Of a stretch of DNA of 34,818 nt, positions 23,362-31,632 are shown one piece after another. The DNA comes from Draconibacterium orientale. Lineage in GTDB: Bacteria; Bacteroidota; Bacteroidia; Bacteroidales; FEN-979. The DNA is taken from contig DYQT01000008.1 of the NCBI GenBank assembly GCA_020719165.1, positions 1 through 34,818 of the forward strand, written 5' to 3'. The notes below the pieces were generated by a model. The model was not told the DNA's origin and ran no database searches. It saw nothing but the letters and a program-made list of their open reading frames with translations. Positions within the stretch are counted from its first letter, which is position 1. Every line of letters starts with the position of its first letter. The position numbers and the translations under genes were made by a program.

Positions 23362-25197
23362 ATGTATGACATTATTTCCCTCGATAGCAAAGAGTTATCG
23401 GAGATTCGAGTAATAGCAAAGCAATTCAACATCCCCAAAGTTGACAAACTCGAAAAGCAAGATCTTATTTACAAAATTCTTGATTATCAAGCACTTAATC
23501 CCACTCCGGAAATTTTAGACAAAGAGAAACAGGATCAGGTTAAACCTTTCCGCGGTCGTCCACGTAAAGAACAGGATTCAAAGCCACAAGGCCCGAGAGA
23601 GCCCATGGCCCCTCGCTTGCCTAAGGAACCCCGTCCGGTTCCACCGGTTGCAGAGCAAAAAGAGAAGCCTGCGGTCGAAGTGCGTTTACCCCGTGAAAAC
23701 AGACCGCATAGAGATCAGCGTCCACCACGTGAACCGCTGCCTCCGCGTGAAAATAAAAATCCGAGAGAGAATAAACCTTTTCGTCCTTACCGTGAAAAAT
23801 TGCCAGCCGAACCACTTGTTCAGATGACAATTCCAGATTTGCCCGACACACCCGAAGAACGGTTTGATTTTGACGAGCCTGCCGATAAACCCTACATCGC
23901 AATTGATCCGGTTGATGTGATCCAGAAACCTGATGGTGCCATTGAACCTGCAGAAACTGAAACAAACGAAACAATTATTGCCTCCGACACCCTTATACAA
24001 CCAACTGTTGAGGAACGCAAACAACACGAGTTTCCCCGTAAGTTTCAGGATCGCCATCGTGAAGAGTACACTTTTGAATTTGAAGGCATCATTGTTAGTG
24101 AAGGTGTGCTGGAGATAATGACAGATGGATATGGATTTCTCCGGTCGTCGGATTATAATTATCTGAATTCGCCCGATGACATTTATGTTTCACAGTCCCA
24201 AATCAAATTATTCGGTTTGAAAACGGGTGACACCGTTCGTGGCACAATCCGCCCACCCAAAGAGGGTGAAAAATATTTTCCATTGATCAAAGTTGACCTG
24301 ATTAATGGCCGCAAACCTGAAGAAGTTCGCGATCGTATTCCCTTTGATTACCTCACGCCACTTTTCCCGATGAAAAAATTCAAACTCACGGGTCATAAAA
24401 ATGAAAGCATGTCAACCCGCGTGATTGACATGTTTGCACCTATTGGTTTTGGTCAGCGCGGCTTAATCGTTGCACAGCCCAAAACCGGAAAAACCGTATT
24501 GCTTAAAGAGATTGCCAATGCCATCGCAGCCAATCACCCTGATGTGTATATGATCATCCTGTTGATTGATGAGCGCCCCGAGGAGGTCACCGACATGCAA
24601 CGTAGCGTAAAAGCGGAGGTTATCTCATCCACCTTCGATGAACCTGCCGAACGTCACGCGCGGATTTCAAATATCATCCTTGAAAAAGCCAAACGACTGG
24701 TTGAATGTGGCCATGATGTGGTCATTCTTCTCGACTCTATTACCCGCCTTGCACGAGCTTACAACACTGTTGCCCCTGCTTCAGGGAAAGTGCTGTCGGG
24801 CGGCGTGGAAGCAAACGCCCTGCAAAAACCAAAAAGGTTTTTCGGTGCCGCCCGACAAATCGAAAACGGAGGCTCACTCACCATCATTGCGACCGCATTG
24901 ATTGAAACAGGCTCGAAAATGGACGAGGTTATCTTTGAAGAATTCAAAGGAACCGGGAACATGGAATTACAATTGGACCGCAAACTTTCCAATAAAAGAA
25001 TCTATCCGGCTATCGACATCGTTTCGTCGAGCACCCGTCGTGATGACCTTCTGCTCGACAAAGATGCATTGCAACGAATCTGGATTCTGCGAAATCATCT
25101 GGCCGACATGAACCCTTTGGAAGCCATGGAGTTTCTAAGAGAACGCATGAAATTCACCAACTCGAATGAAGAGTTTCTGATTTCAATGAACGGCTAA
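23362..25197 (+). CDS. rho: Transcription termination factor Rho, with long N-terminal insertion
   Basis: Rho is a hexameric RNA-dependent ATPase that terminates transcription. The 611 residues comprise a Rho_N helical domain (1-45), a low-complexity Pro/Arg/Glu-rich insertion (~55-235), the RNA-binding cold-shock-like domain (~240-315, GYGFLRS), and the ATPase domain with P-loop AQPKTGKTV (371-379), LLIDERPEE (~400-408), Walker [11 protein letters not shown] (453-462), and the Q/R-loop [20 protein letters not shown] region (480-499). All motor motifs are intact. The insertion makes it ~190 residues longer than E. coli Rho and is typical of Bacteroidota. The stop codon overlaps the stop of the convergent mpl gene. 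Confidence 0.98.
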   Translation: MYDIISLDSKELSEIRVIAKQFNIPKVDKLEKQDLIYKILDYQALNPTPEILDKEKQDQVKPFRGRPRKEQDSKPQGPREPMAPRLPKEPRPVPPVAEQKEKPAVEVRLPRENRPHRDQRPPREPLPPRENKNPRENKPFRPYREKLPAEPLVQMTIPDLPDTPEERFDFDEPADKPYIAIDPVDVIQKPDGAIEPAETETNETIIASDTLIQPTVEERKQHEFPRKFQDRHREEYTFEFEGIIVSEGVLEIMTDGYGFLRSSDYNYLNSPDDIYVSQSQIKLFGLKTGDTVRGTIRPPKEGEKYFPLIKVDLINGRKPEEVRDRIPFDYLTPLFPMKKFKLTGHKNESMSTRVIDMFAPIGFGQRGLIVAQPKTGKTVLLKEIANAIAANHPDVYMIILLIDERPEEVTDMQRSVKAEVISSTFDEPAERHARISNIILEKAKRLVECGHDVVILLDSITRLARAYNTVAPASGKVLSGGVEANALQKPKRFFGAARQIENGGSLTIIATALIETGSKMDEVIFEEFKGTGNMELQLDRKLSNKRIYPAIDIVSSSTRRDDLLLDKDALQRIWILRNHLADMNPLEAMEFLRERMKFTNSNEEFLISMNG

Positions 25198-26564
25198 TCA
25201 TTTGCCAGGCTCACCCATTGTGTTCCAAAATCTTTCAGGTCAACCCCATCATAATTGCCTGAACTCATCATCAAAAGCACTGCTTCGGGACCTTTTTCCT
25301 GGAGCAGTCGTTGTATTAGTTGAGTTGAATTGGTAAACACCTCCATCCCTGGTTTACCAAACCCCTCTTTTACCTGACCCGCTGTAATTTCAGGCAACCG
25401 TTTTAATGCCAGGGCATGAGGACTGAAATAAACGATGGCAGCATCTGCCGGATCCATCGTACCCTGGTAATGATGTAAAAAATTCTGGTTCAGACTACTG
25501 TAAGTATGCAATTCAAGACAGGCTATTACCTTTCTCTCTGGAAATTGCTCCTTTACAGCTTGAAGTGTGGCTTTCACCTTTGACGGGGCATGAGCGAAGT
25601 CCTTATAAACCGTTCGTGTGCCATTTTTTGCAACCAGTTCCAGCCGTTTGGAGGCCCCTTTGAAGGACTTAATTGCGTCGAAGAAATTAAGGTCGCTGAT
25701 GCCAAGCTGGTTGCAAACTAGTCGCGCCCCTTCGAGATTTATCAGGTTATGCCGGCCAAAAATTTGAATCGGAAATTTTTCGCCTTGAAAAATAACACTG
25801 GTAACCCCTTTTTCGATAAGGTAATTGGGTGCACTGTAGGCGATAATGCTGATATCATCCCTTGAACCAGGAGCAATGTGCCTAAGATCCTCATCATCGC
25901 TACAATAAACCAGCGATCCTCCAACTGAGATAAGACTGATAAAGATTTCAAATTGCTCCACATAATTTTCAAACGTCGGAAACACATTGATATGATCCCA
26001 GGCAATTCCGCTAAGCAAGGCAATGTCGGGTTTGTACAAGTGAAATTTCGGACGTCGATCTATCGGCGAGGTGAGATATTCATCTCCTTCTATCAACATA
26101 ACCTGAGCCTCCTCCGAGAGTCGAACCATCACATCAAAGCCTTCCAGCTGAGCTCCAACCATGTAATCGCAATCAATGCAGGCATGTTGCAACACATGGA
26201 GTATCATCGCTGTAATGGTCGTCTTTCCATGACTGCCACCGATAACTACTCTTTTTTTATTTTTTGATTGTTCATAGAGATACTCGGGATATGAAAATAT
26301 CCTGATTCCCAATTCAATAGCCTTGAGCAGCTCGGGGTTGTCTGCTTTTGCGTGCATACCCAGAATAATGGCATCCAACTCATCGGTTATCTGTTCCGGA
26401 TTCCAGCCATTGAAAGGAGGAAGTAAGCTATGGGCAGCAAGCCTGCTTTTTGATGGTTCAAAAATTTCGTCATCTGACCCGGAAACAGTGTAGCCCTTTT
26501 TAAAGAGGGCAATGGCAAGGTTGTGCATGGCACTGCCACCAATAGCAATAAAATGAACACGCAT
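25194..26564 (-). CDS. mpl: UDP-N-acetylmuramate:L-Ala-gamma-D-Glu-meso-DAP ligase
   Basis: Mpl re-attaches recycled tripeptide to UDP-MurNAc. The start is the ATG at 26564 ([17 protein letters not shown]); the longer frame to 26747 runs into the divergent cysH gene and is rejected. The 456-residue protein has the Mur-ligase N-terminal Rossmann motif (IGGSAMHN), P-loop GGSHGKTT (109-116), an EGDEY segment and the central [10 protein letters not shown] motif. The GSAMHNLA motif and the AHAPSKV stretch favour Mpl over MurC (which has GIGMSG). It converges on rho, sharing the CTAA stop overlap, and lies 103 bp from divergent cysH. Confidence 0.93.
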   Translation of the reverse strand: MRVHFIAIGGSAMHNLAIALFKKGYTVSGSDDEIFEPSKSRLAAHSLLPPFNGWNPEQITDELDAIILGMHAKADNPELLKAIELGIRIFSYPEYLYEQSKNKKRVVIGGSHGKTTITAMILHVLQHACIDCDYMVGAQLEGFDVMVRLSEEAQVMLIEGDEYLTSPIDRRPKFHLYKPDIALLSGIAWDHINVFPTFENYVEQFEIFISLISVGGSLVYCSDDEDLRHIAPGSRDDISIIAYSAPNYLIEKGVTSVIFQGEKFPIQIFGRHNLINLEGARLVCNQLGISDLNFFDAIKSFKGASKRLELVAKNGTRTVYKDFAHAPSKVKATLQAVKEQFPERKVIACLELHTYSSLNQNFLHHYQGTMDPADAAIVYFSPHALALKRLPEITAGQVKEGFGKPGMEVFTNSTQLIQRLLQEKGPEAVLLMMSSGNYDGVDLKDFGTQWVSLAND

Positions 26565-26579
26565 AAAAAAGATTTTGGT

Positions 26580-26587
26580 CAAAAATA
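26580..26587 (-). promoter_or_regulatory. Possible -7 element upstream of mpl
   Basis: The minus strand reads TATTTTTG (TAnnTTTG) 15 bp before the mpl ATG. No TTG lies at the -33 position. It sits in the 103-bp divergent gap with the cysH promoter. Confidence 0.35.
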
Positions 26588-26627
26588 CATCAATCTTTTC
26601 AGGAAATACTTGCATTTTAATTGTTGA

Positions 26628-26657
26628 TTGTTGTAAATTCACAAAAATTTTACTTTG
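26628..26657 (+). promoter_or_regulatory. Probable promoter of cysH
   Basis: TTG at 26628-26630 and TTACTTTG at 26650-26657 are separated by 19 bp, close to the Bacteroidota consensus with one mismatch in the -7 box. The box ends 10 bp before the ATG at 26668, implying an extremely short leader. Confidence 0.5.
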
Positions 26658-26667
26658 TCGAATAAAA

Positions 26668-27372
26668 ATGAAAGATAAGGTCATCGCACTGAACCGGAAA
26701 TTTAAACAGGCATCCGCCGAGGAGGCTTTGTTGTGGTTTGCCACCAATTATTCCGGACGAATTGCGTTCTCAACCAGTCTTGGTGCTGAAGACCAGGTAA
26801 TAACCCACATGCTTGCAGGAATAGATGCGTCGTTGAAAATATTCACCCTTGATACCGGTCGCCTGTTTCAGGAAACTTATGATTTGCTGGATATTACAGA
26901 AAAAAAGTATGCCATTCATATTGATATTTATTTTCCTGCAGCGAAAGAAGTTGAAGCAATGGTGCGATCGAAGGGAATAAACCTATTCTATGACAGCATT
27001 GAAAATCGCCAGCGCTGCTGCCATGTGCGTAAGATTGAACCGTTGAAAAGGGCTTTAACCGGAAAAGAAGTTTGGATAACCGGAATGCGGCAGGAGCAGT
27101 CGGTTACACGGGCCCAATCTCCATTGATTTCATGGGACCCGGTACATAATATTATTAAATTCAATCCATTGATACATTGGACAAATGAAATGGTTTGGCA
27201 ATACATTCAAACCATGAAAATTCCGGTAAATGAATTGCATTTAAAAGGATTTCCAAGCATCGGATGTTTGCCTTGTACCCGTGCAATTCAACCCGGCGAG
27301 GATTTGCGCTCTGGGCGATGGTGGTGGGAACTGCCTGAGTTTAAAGAATGTGGATTGCACAAAACACCCTAA
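26668..27372 (+). CDS. cysH: Assimilatory adenylyl-sulfate (APS)/PAPS reductase, 4Fe-4S type
   Basis: This enzyme reduces activated sulfate to sulfite using thioredoxin. The start is the ATG at 26668 (MKDKVIALNR); the longer frame lies in the promoter region. The 234-residue protein has the PP-loop-like FSTSLGAEDQV (34-44), LDTGRLFQETY, the CC pair Cys117-Cys118 in RCCHVRK and Cys200/Cys203 in IGCLPC. These four cysteines bind a 4Fe-4S cluster and point to APS rather than PAPS as substrate. The catalytic ECGLH (Cys228) is at the C-terminus. No sulfurylase genes are adjacent. The following diiron-protein gene starts 10 bp after the stop and may be co-transcribed. Confidence 0.95.
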   Translation: MKDKVIALNRKFKQASAEEALLWFATNYSGRIAFSTSLGAEDQVITHMLAGIDASLKIFTLDTGRLFQETYDLLDITEKKYAIHIDIYFPAAKEVEAMVRSKGINLFYDSIENRQRCCHVRKIEPLKRALTGKEVWITGMRQEQSVTRAQSPLISWDPVHNIIKFNPLIHWTNEMVWQYIQTMKIPVNELHLKGFPSIGCLPCTRAIQPGEDLRSGRWWWELPEFKECGLHKTP

Positions 27373-27382
27373 ATTTTCGGAT

Positions 27383-28177
27383 ATGAATACAATTGATTTA
27401 GTAGAACTCGGTCGCATGTTTATGGAACGGTATGAGAAACCCACTCCGCTATTTCAGGATGACCAGCACGCTGTTTACTGGCTGGGGATTCCGGAAGACT
27501 CTGCGTTTAGGTGCAACACCTATCTGATTGTGGATGGACAGGAGGCCCTCATCGTTGACCCGGGAGGACACGGTTCATTTGAATTCATCCACAAGCGGGT
27601 TTCCCAGATAATCCAACCCGATAAAGTAACAGGTCTTATTGTTTGTCACCAGGATCCGGATGTTGCCGCTTCAATGACCGATTGGCTGTCAATGAACCCT
27701 GCTATTAAGATCATCACATCGGTTCGTACAAACATCCTGCTCCCCTATTACGGAAAATCTGACTACACCTTTGTCAATATCAATGAGAATCCTGCATGGT
27801 TTTTCCTTTCCGGGCGACAACTCAAATTTATCGAATCACCATTTCTTCATTTTCCAGGCGCTTTTACAACCTATGATCCAATGCCGGGATTCCTTTTTTC
27901 AGGAGATATTTGGGCTTCAATTGATATGGACTGGCGCCTGGTTGTGGAAGATTTCAGCAAACACGAATTAAAACTCAGTTTGTTTCATGTTGACTACATG
28001 GCAAGCAACATAGCTGCACGCGGGTTTGTAAATCGTTTAAAGCATCTAGAACTGAATGCAATACTGCCTCAACATGGTTCAATCATTCCTAAAAAGCATG
28101 TTTACAAAGCATTAGAATACCTGAAAGAATTAAAATGCGGACTTGACCTGATCTACCCTGATTTAAAGCAAAAATGA
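27383..28177 (+). CDS. Flavodoxin-less diiron metallo-beta-lactamase protein (ODP / flavodiiron-like)
   Basis: The start is the ATG at 27383 (MNTIDLVELG), 10 bp after cysH. The 264-residue protein is a lone metallo-beta-lactamase domain of the flavodiiron type. Predicted diiron ligands are His89, Asp91, Asp93 (CHQDPDV), His156 (FLHFPGAF), Asp175 (FSGDIW) and His231 (PQHGS). Relative spacing +2, +4, +67, +86 from the first His is that of flavodiiron proteins, with Asp replacing the usual Glu at the second ligand. There is no flavodoxin or rubredoxin domain. HQDPD is typical of the oxygen-binding diiron proteins (ODP) that act as O2 or Fe sensors in signalling. The next gene, 78 bp downstream, is a PAS hybrid kinase, consistent with a sensing role (inference). 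Reduction of O2 or NO is the alternative. Confidence 0.85.
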   Translation: MNTIDLVELGRMFMERYEKPTPLFQDDQHAVYWLGIPEDSAFRCNTYLIVDGQEALIVDPGGHGSFEFIHKRVSQIIQPDKVTGLIVCHQDPDVAASMTDWLSMNPAIKIITSVRTNILLPYYGKSDYTFVNINENPAWFFLSGRQLKFIESPFLHFPGAFTTYDPMPGFLFSGDIWASIDMDWRLVVEDFSKHELKLSLFHVDYMASNIAARGFVNRLKHLELNAILPQHGSIIPKKHVYKALEYLKELKCGLDLIYPDLKQK

Positions 28178-28255
28178 ATACTTCGTTTATTCTCCCAGTC
28201 AAGTCGGAATAAGAATTATGTATTTTTATGAAAATCATTTAAATATCAGTTTCCT

Positions 28256-30367
28256 ATGTCAGAAGAAATGCTAAAAAAAATACAGAAGCTCGAACTTGAG
28301 AATCAAGTTGTACGATTGGCTTCTCAGCAATGGGAACACCTCCAGAAAGTTTATCAGGAATCGATAGATCGTTTGCAAGTGATTGAGCGCGAATTATCTT
28401 CCTCCCATGAGCGAACAGATCGGGCATTGTTTGGAGGTGACCTGGCCTGGTGGGACTGGGATTACAAAACGGGAAAAATCTGTTTTAATGAAAATCGATC
28501 GCGTATGCTTGGATTTGGGGTTGACGAATTGCCTCAAACCTACACAGAGATAACCAGGATGATCCATCCGGACGATTTTGAAAATACCATGACCAGGCTT
28601 AAGCGACATATTTCTGGGGCATATCCAAACTACGAGGCTGAATTTCGCTTAAAAACCAAGACCGGGGAATGGCGTTGGTTTTTTGACAAAGGTAAAGTTG
28701 TTGAAACCGATATTTTGGGTAATCCCATCAGGCTTGCGGGCGTTTTAATCGACATCCATGAAAGAAAAAGCATCGAAAATGAGCTGGTTTTAGCCCGTGA
28801 TGCAGCGGTCGCCGAGAGCAATTCTAAAAGCAATTTCCTGGTAAGTATGTCGCATGACATATACACTCCCATGGCCGGAGTGATTGGTATGGCTGAAATT
28901 CTGAAGCAATCAAAATTGAGTCAGGAACAGGAAGAATATCTTAACATTATTGTGAAATCAGCCACCAACCTGATGTCGATCCTGAATGACATTATTGAGT
29001 TTTCGAAATTGGAATCAGGAAAACTTGAACTGCATGAAAAACCGTTTAGTATCCACCAGGTAATTGAAGAGGTAACAGGCTCTTTTGTTGACAAAGCAAA
29101 TGAAAAGGGTCTTGAGATCCTCTCCTTTCAGGATCCGAATATTCCGGTTGAAGTTGCAGGAGATCCCGTGAGGTTGAGGCAGATTTTGAAGCGGTTTATG
29201 GATAACGCATTGAAATTTACGGACAAAGGGGAAATCAAAATCGAAGCACATTTTATATCCTGGGATGATGAAACAGTAAAAGTGCGTTTCAGTGTCAGCG
29301 ATACCGGCATTGGCATTACCGAAGCAGGAATGGCCAAGCTGTTTAAATCCTATGCAAAGGTGGATTCACCAGAGTCGAAAAAATATTCCGGGGGTGGCCT
29401 CGGGCTTGCCATTGCACGAAGACTTATTGACCGTATGAATGGCCATATTACCGTGGACTCCAACCCTGGTGCAGGAACTACATTTACTTTCACGGTAGTT
29501 TTCGAACGATATAAGGAAACTGAAGTCACGGATCCGATGAGGAACATTTTACAGGGAATAAAGGTATTGATTTTGGATCCAAACACAAACCGGCGCTCAA
29601 TTCTTGCAAATTATTTTGTCCGATGGGATGCGGAAGTTGTTGAGAGTGCAGTTCCTGAAGATGCCTTGAAATTGATTCAGCACCGGGCAGAAATAAACAA
29701 ACCGTTTGATTTGATCGTTGTTGAACATACAATGCCAGGGATGAATGGATTAAAATTTGCCTCATCTATCAAGCATGAGACCTGGCTGAAAAAATCAAAA
29801 ATTTTACTTACCACCTCCCGGCAAACTGCTGTTTCTTCGGCAGAACTGACTTCAGCCGGAATATTGGTCGCGCTGGTTTATCCTTATACTATCAGCCGTC
29901 TCAGAAACAGGATCAAGGAAGTTCTTTCACAAATAAGAAAGTCCTATTCAGGGGAGGCTGATGAGGTTGAAGCTCACCTCATGGAAGACCAGAAAAAGGT
30001 GTTAAACATTCTTCTTGCCGAGGACAACCTGATAAATCAAAAAGTGGCTCTGGTTACCCTTGAAAAAATTGGTCATCATGCGGATCTTGCCGAAAACGGA
30101 AAGATCGCAGTTGATATGTTTACAAAAAAGAGTTATGACCTGGTGCTGATGGATATGTTCATGCCTGAAATGGACGGACTGGAAGCCACGAAACAAATTC
30201 GACTGATTGAAGCGGCAGATCCGGGAAGAAATCCTGCGCACATCTGTGCTATCACGGCAAACACCTCTTCCGAAGATGAAGAGAAATGTTATGCTGCCGG
30301 AATGAACAGCTATATCTCAAAACCCTTCAGACTGGAAGAGCTGGTCAAAATATTGAATCATATCTAA
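28256..30367 (+). CDS. PAS-domain hybrid sensor histidine kinase with two receiver domains
   Basis: The 703-residue soluble protein has no transmembrane segment. In order: an N-terminal coiled coil (~1-50), a PAS_3-type domain (~56-172, ending in DIHERKSIE), HisKA with phosphoacceptor His200 (SHDIYTP, where SHEIRTP is usual), a HATPase domain (Asn317 in DNALKFT, DTGIGI ~349-354, GGGLGLAI ~379-386), a first receiver (~435-558) and a second receiver (~583-703). The first receiver is degenerate: Glu490 occupies the phosphoacceptor Asp place, the acidic pair is reduced to Asp441, and the conserved Lys is Tyr. The second is intact (Glu589/Asp590, Asp633, Lys689). Being cytoplasmic, it probably senses an internal signal. 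Output partner (Hpt or regulator) is not in the window. The stop overlaps that of the convergent permease gene. Confidence 0.93.
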   Translation: MSEEMLKKIQKLELENQVVRLASQQWEHLQKVYQESIDRLQVIERELSSSHERTDRALFGGDLAWWDWDYKTGKICFNENRSRMLGFGVDELPQTYTEITRMIHPDDFENTMTRLKRHISGAYPNYEAEFRLKTKTGEWRWFFDKGKVVETDILGNPIRLAGVLIDIHERKSIENELVLARDAAVAESNSKSNFLVSMSHDIYTPMAGVIGMAEILKQSKLSQEQEEYLNIIVKSATNLMSILNDIIEFSKLESGKLELHEKPFSIHQVIEEVTGSFVDKANEKGLEILSFQDPNIPVEVAGDPVRLRQILKRFMDNALKFTDKGEIKIEAHFISWDDETVKVRFSVSDTGIGITEAGMAKLFKSYAKVDSPESKKYSGGGLGLAIARRLIDRMNGHITVDSNPGAGTTFTFTVVFERYKETEVTDPMRNILQGIKVLILDPNTNRRSILANYFVRWDAEVVESAVPEDALKLIQHRAEINKPFDLIVVEHTMPGMNGLKFASSIKHETWLKKSKILLTTSRQTAVSSAELTSAGILVALVYPYTISRLRNRIKEVLSQIRKSYSGEADEVEAHLMEDQKKVLNILLAEDNLINQKVALVTLEKIGHHADLAENGKIAVDMFTKKSYDLVLMDMFMPEMDGLEATKQIRLIEAADPGRNPAHICAITANTSSEDEEKCYAAGMNSYISKPFRLEELVKILNHI

Positions 30368-31584
30368 CTGAACCTGATTGCTTTTACCGGAGATATCCGG
30401 GAGATGATAAAAGAAGGAATGGTGAAAATCAGGTAAGAGATTAACAGGGTTCCGGCATTGATCAGCAGTATATTCAACACATCGAGGTTGATTGGAATAA
30501 CCGATACATAATAGGTTTCCTGTGGAAGACTCACGAGTGAAAATTTCTTTTGCAGCAAACAAAGGGTAAACGCGAGCAGATTGCCCCAGATCATTCCCCA
30601 ACCCACAATGTACACGGCATTGTAGAGAAACACTTTTCGGATTCCACTGTTGGGCATCCCCAGAGCCTTCAGTATTCCAACCATACTGGTACGTTCAAGG
30701 ATCAATATCAGCAAAGTGGATATGATGGTTGTGGCAGAGACCAGAATGATCAGAATCAGAATGATGAGCACATTAATATCCTGCAGATCAAGCCAGTCAA
30801 AAATTTGCTGATTAAGCATTTTAATGGTCGATGCATCAAGACTAAAGCCGATCTGGTGATAAACATAGACCCCCATCCGGTCAATATCCTGAAATTTTTT
30901 CAGATATACTTCGAATCCACCTACCTGCCCATTCGTCCAGTTATTTAGTTTCTGAATATGATGTATGTCGCCAATAACGTAGAGTTTATCAAACTCCTCC
31001 AATCCGGTATCATAGATGCCCACAATCTTGAATTTTCGACCCAGCGGAGTATTGCCAACAATAAAATACATTCTCAAGTCGTCGTTCAAACGAAGGTTCA
31101 GCAGGTTGGCAATTTTCCGGGAGATGATAACCTCATCCGTGCGATTGGCTTCCTTCACACTGAAGTTGCGTCCTTCGATCATTTTATCTTTAAAGAAATC
31201 CCAATTAAAATCGGGGCCTATCCCCTTGAGAATAACTCCCTGGATGTGGTCGCGCGTTTTAATAATTCCGGCCTTTGTAGCAAACGCCTGGATGTGTTTT
31301 ATCTCATCCGTGTTTTTTAGTTTATAATAAAAAGGTTGTTTGTTATCTATTGGCTGAGGCTCAAAATTAGAATTTTCAGAAAACCGGGTAATTTGAATGT
31401 GTCCGGAAAACCCAACTACTTTTTCCCTGATCTCATTTTTAAAGCCGGTAAGTATGGCGACTGCAATAAACATAATCGCCAGCCCCAGTGCAATGGAGGT
31501 GATTGCTATAACAACAAAGGTCCAGGAAAAATTTCCCTTACTAAGCATTACAAGCCGATTGGCCAGAAAAAATTCAGTGTTCAA
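30364..31584 (-). CDS. LolC/LolE-type ABC transporter permease
   Basis: The protein has one N-terminal transmembrane helix (~21-46), a large periplasmic domain (~50-260) and three C-terminal helices. The FtsX-domain motif ERTSMVGILKALGMPNSGIRK and a terminal SPVKAIRFS are typical of lipoprotein-releasing permeases. It would work with a LolD-type ATPase, absent here, to extract lipoproteins from the inner membrane. No ATG occurs before codon 12 of the conserved start; the TTG at 31584 gives MNTEFFLANRL, the usual N-terminus, and is preferred to the TTG at 31608, which falls inside a putative promoter for the divergent gene. The family is certain, the exact start less so. Confidence 0.9.
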   Translation of the reverse strand: MNTEFFLANRLVMLSKGNFSWTFVVIAITSIALGLAIMFIAVAILTGFKNEIREKVVGFSGHIQITRFSENSNFEPQPIDNKQPFYYKLKNTDEIKHIQAFATKAGIIKTRDHIQGVILKGIGPDFNWDFFKDKMIEGRNFSVKEANRTDEVIISRKIANLLNLRLNDDLRMYFIVGNTPLGRKFKIVGIYDTGLEEFDKLYVIGDIHHIQKLNNWTNGQVGGFEVYLKKFQDIDRMGVYVYHQIGFSLDASTIKMLNQQIFDWLDLQDINVLIILILIILVSATTIISTLLILILERTSMVGILKALGMPNSGIRKVFLYNAVYIVGWGMIWGNLLAFTLCLLQKKFSLVSLPQETYYVSVIPINLDVLNILLINAGTLLISYLIFTIPSFIISRISPVKAIRFS

Positions 31585-31597
31585 GTGAAAGAAATCT

Positions 31598-31605
31598 TTA
31601 CTTTG
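31598..31605 (+). promoter_or_regulatory. Possible -7 element for the NamZ-like gene
   Basis: TTACTTTG, followed by CAAAAG, ends 27 bp before the ATG at 31633. The same octamer precedes cysH and the crotonase gene. There is no TTG at the -33 distance. Confidence 0.35.
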
Positions 31606-31632
31606 CAAAAGTATATGATTTTTTAATGCACT

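Noticed and set aside
26565-26747. Upstream extension of mpl
   Set aside because: It would overlap the divergent cysH coding sequence and add 61 residues absent from the family; [10 protein letters not shown] is the usual start.
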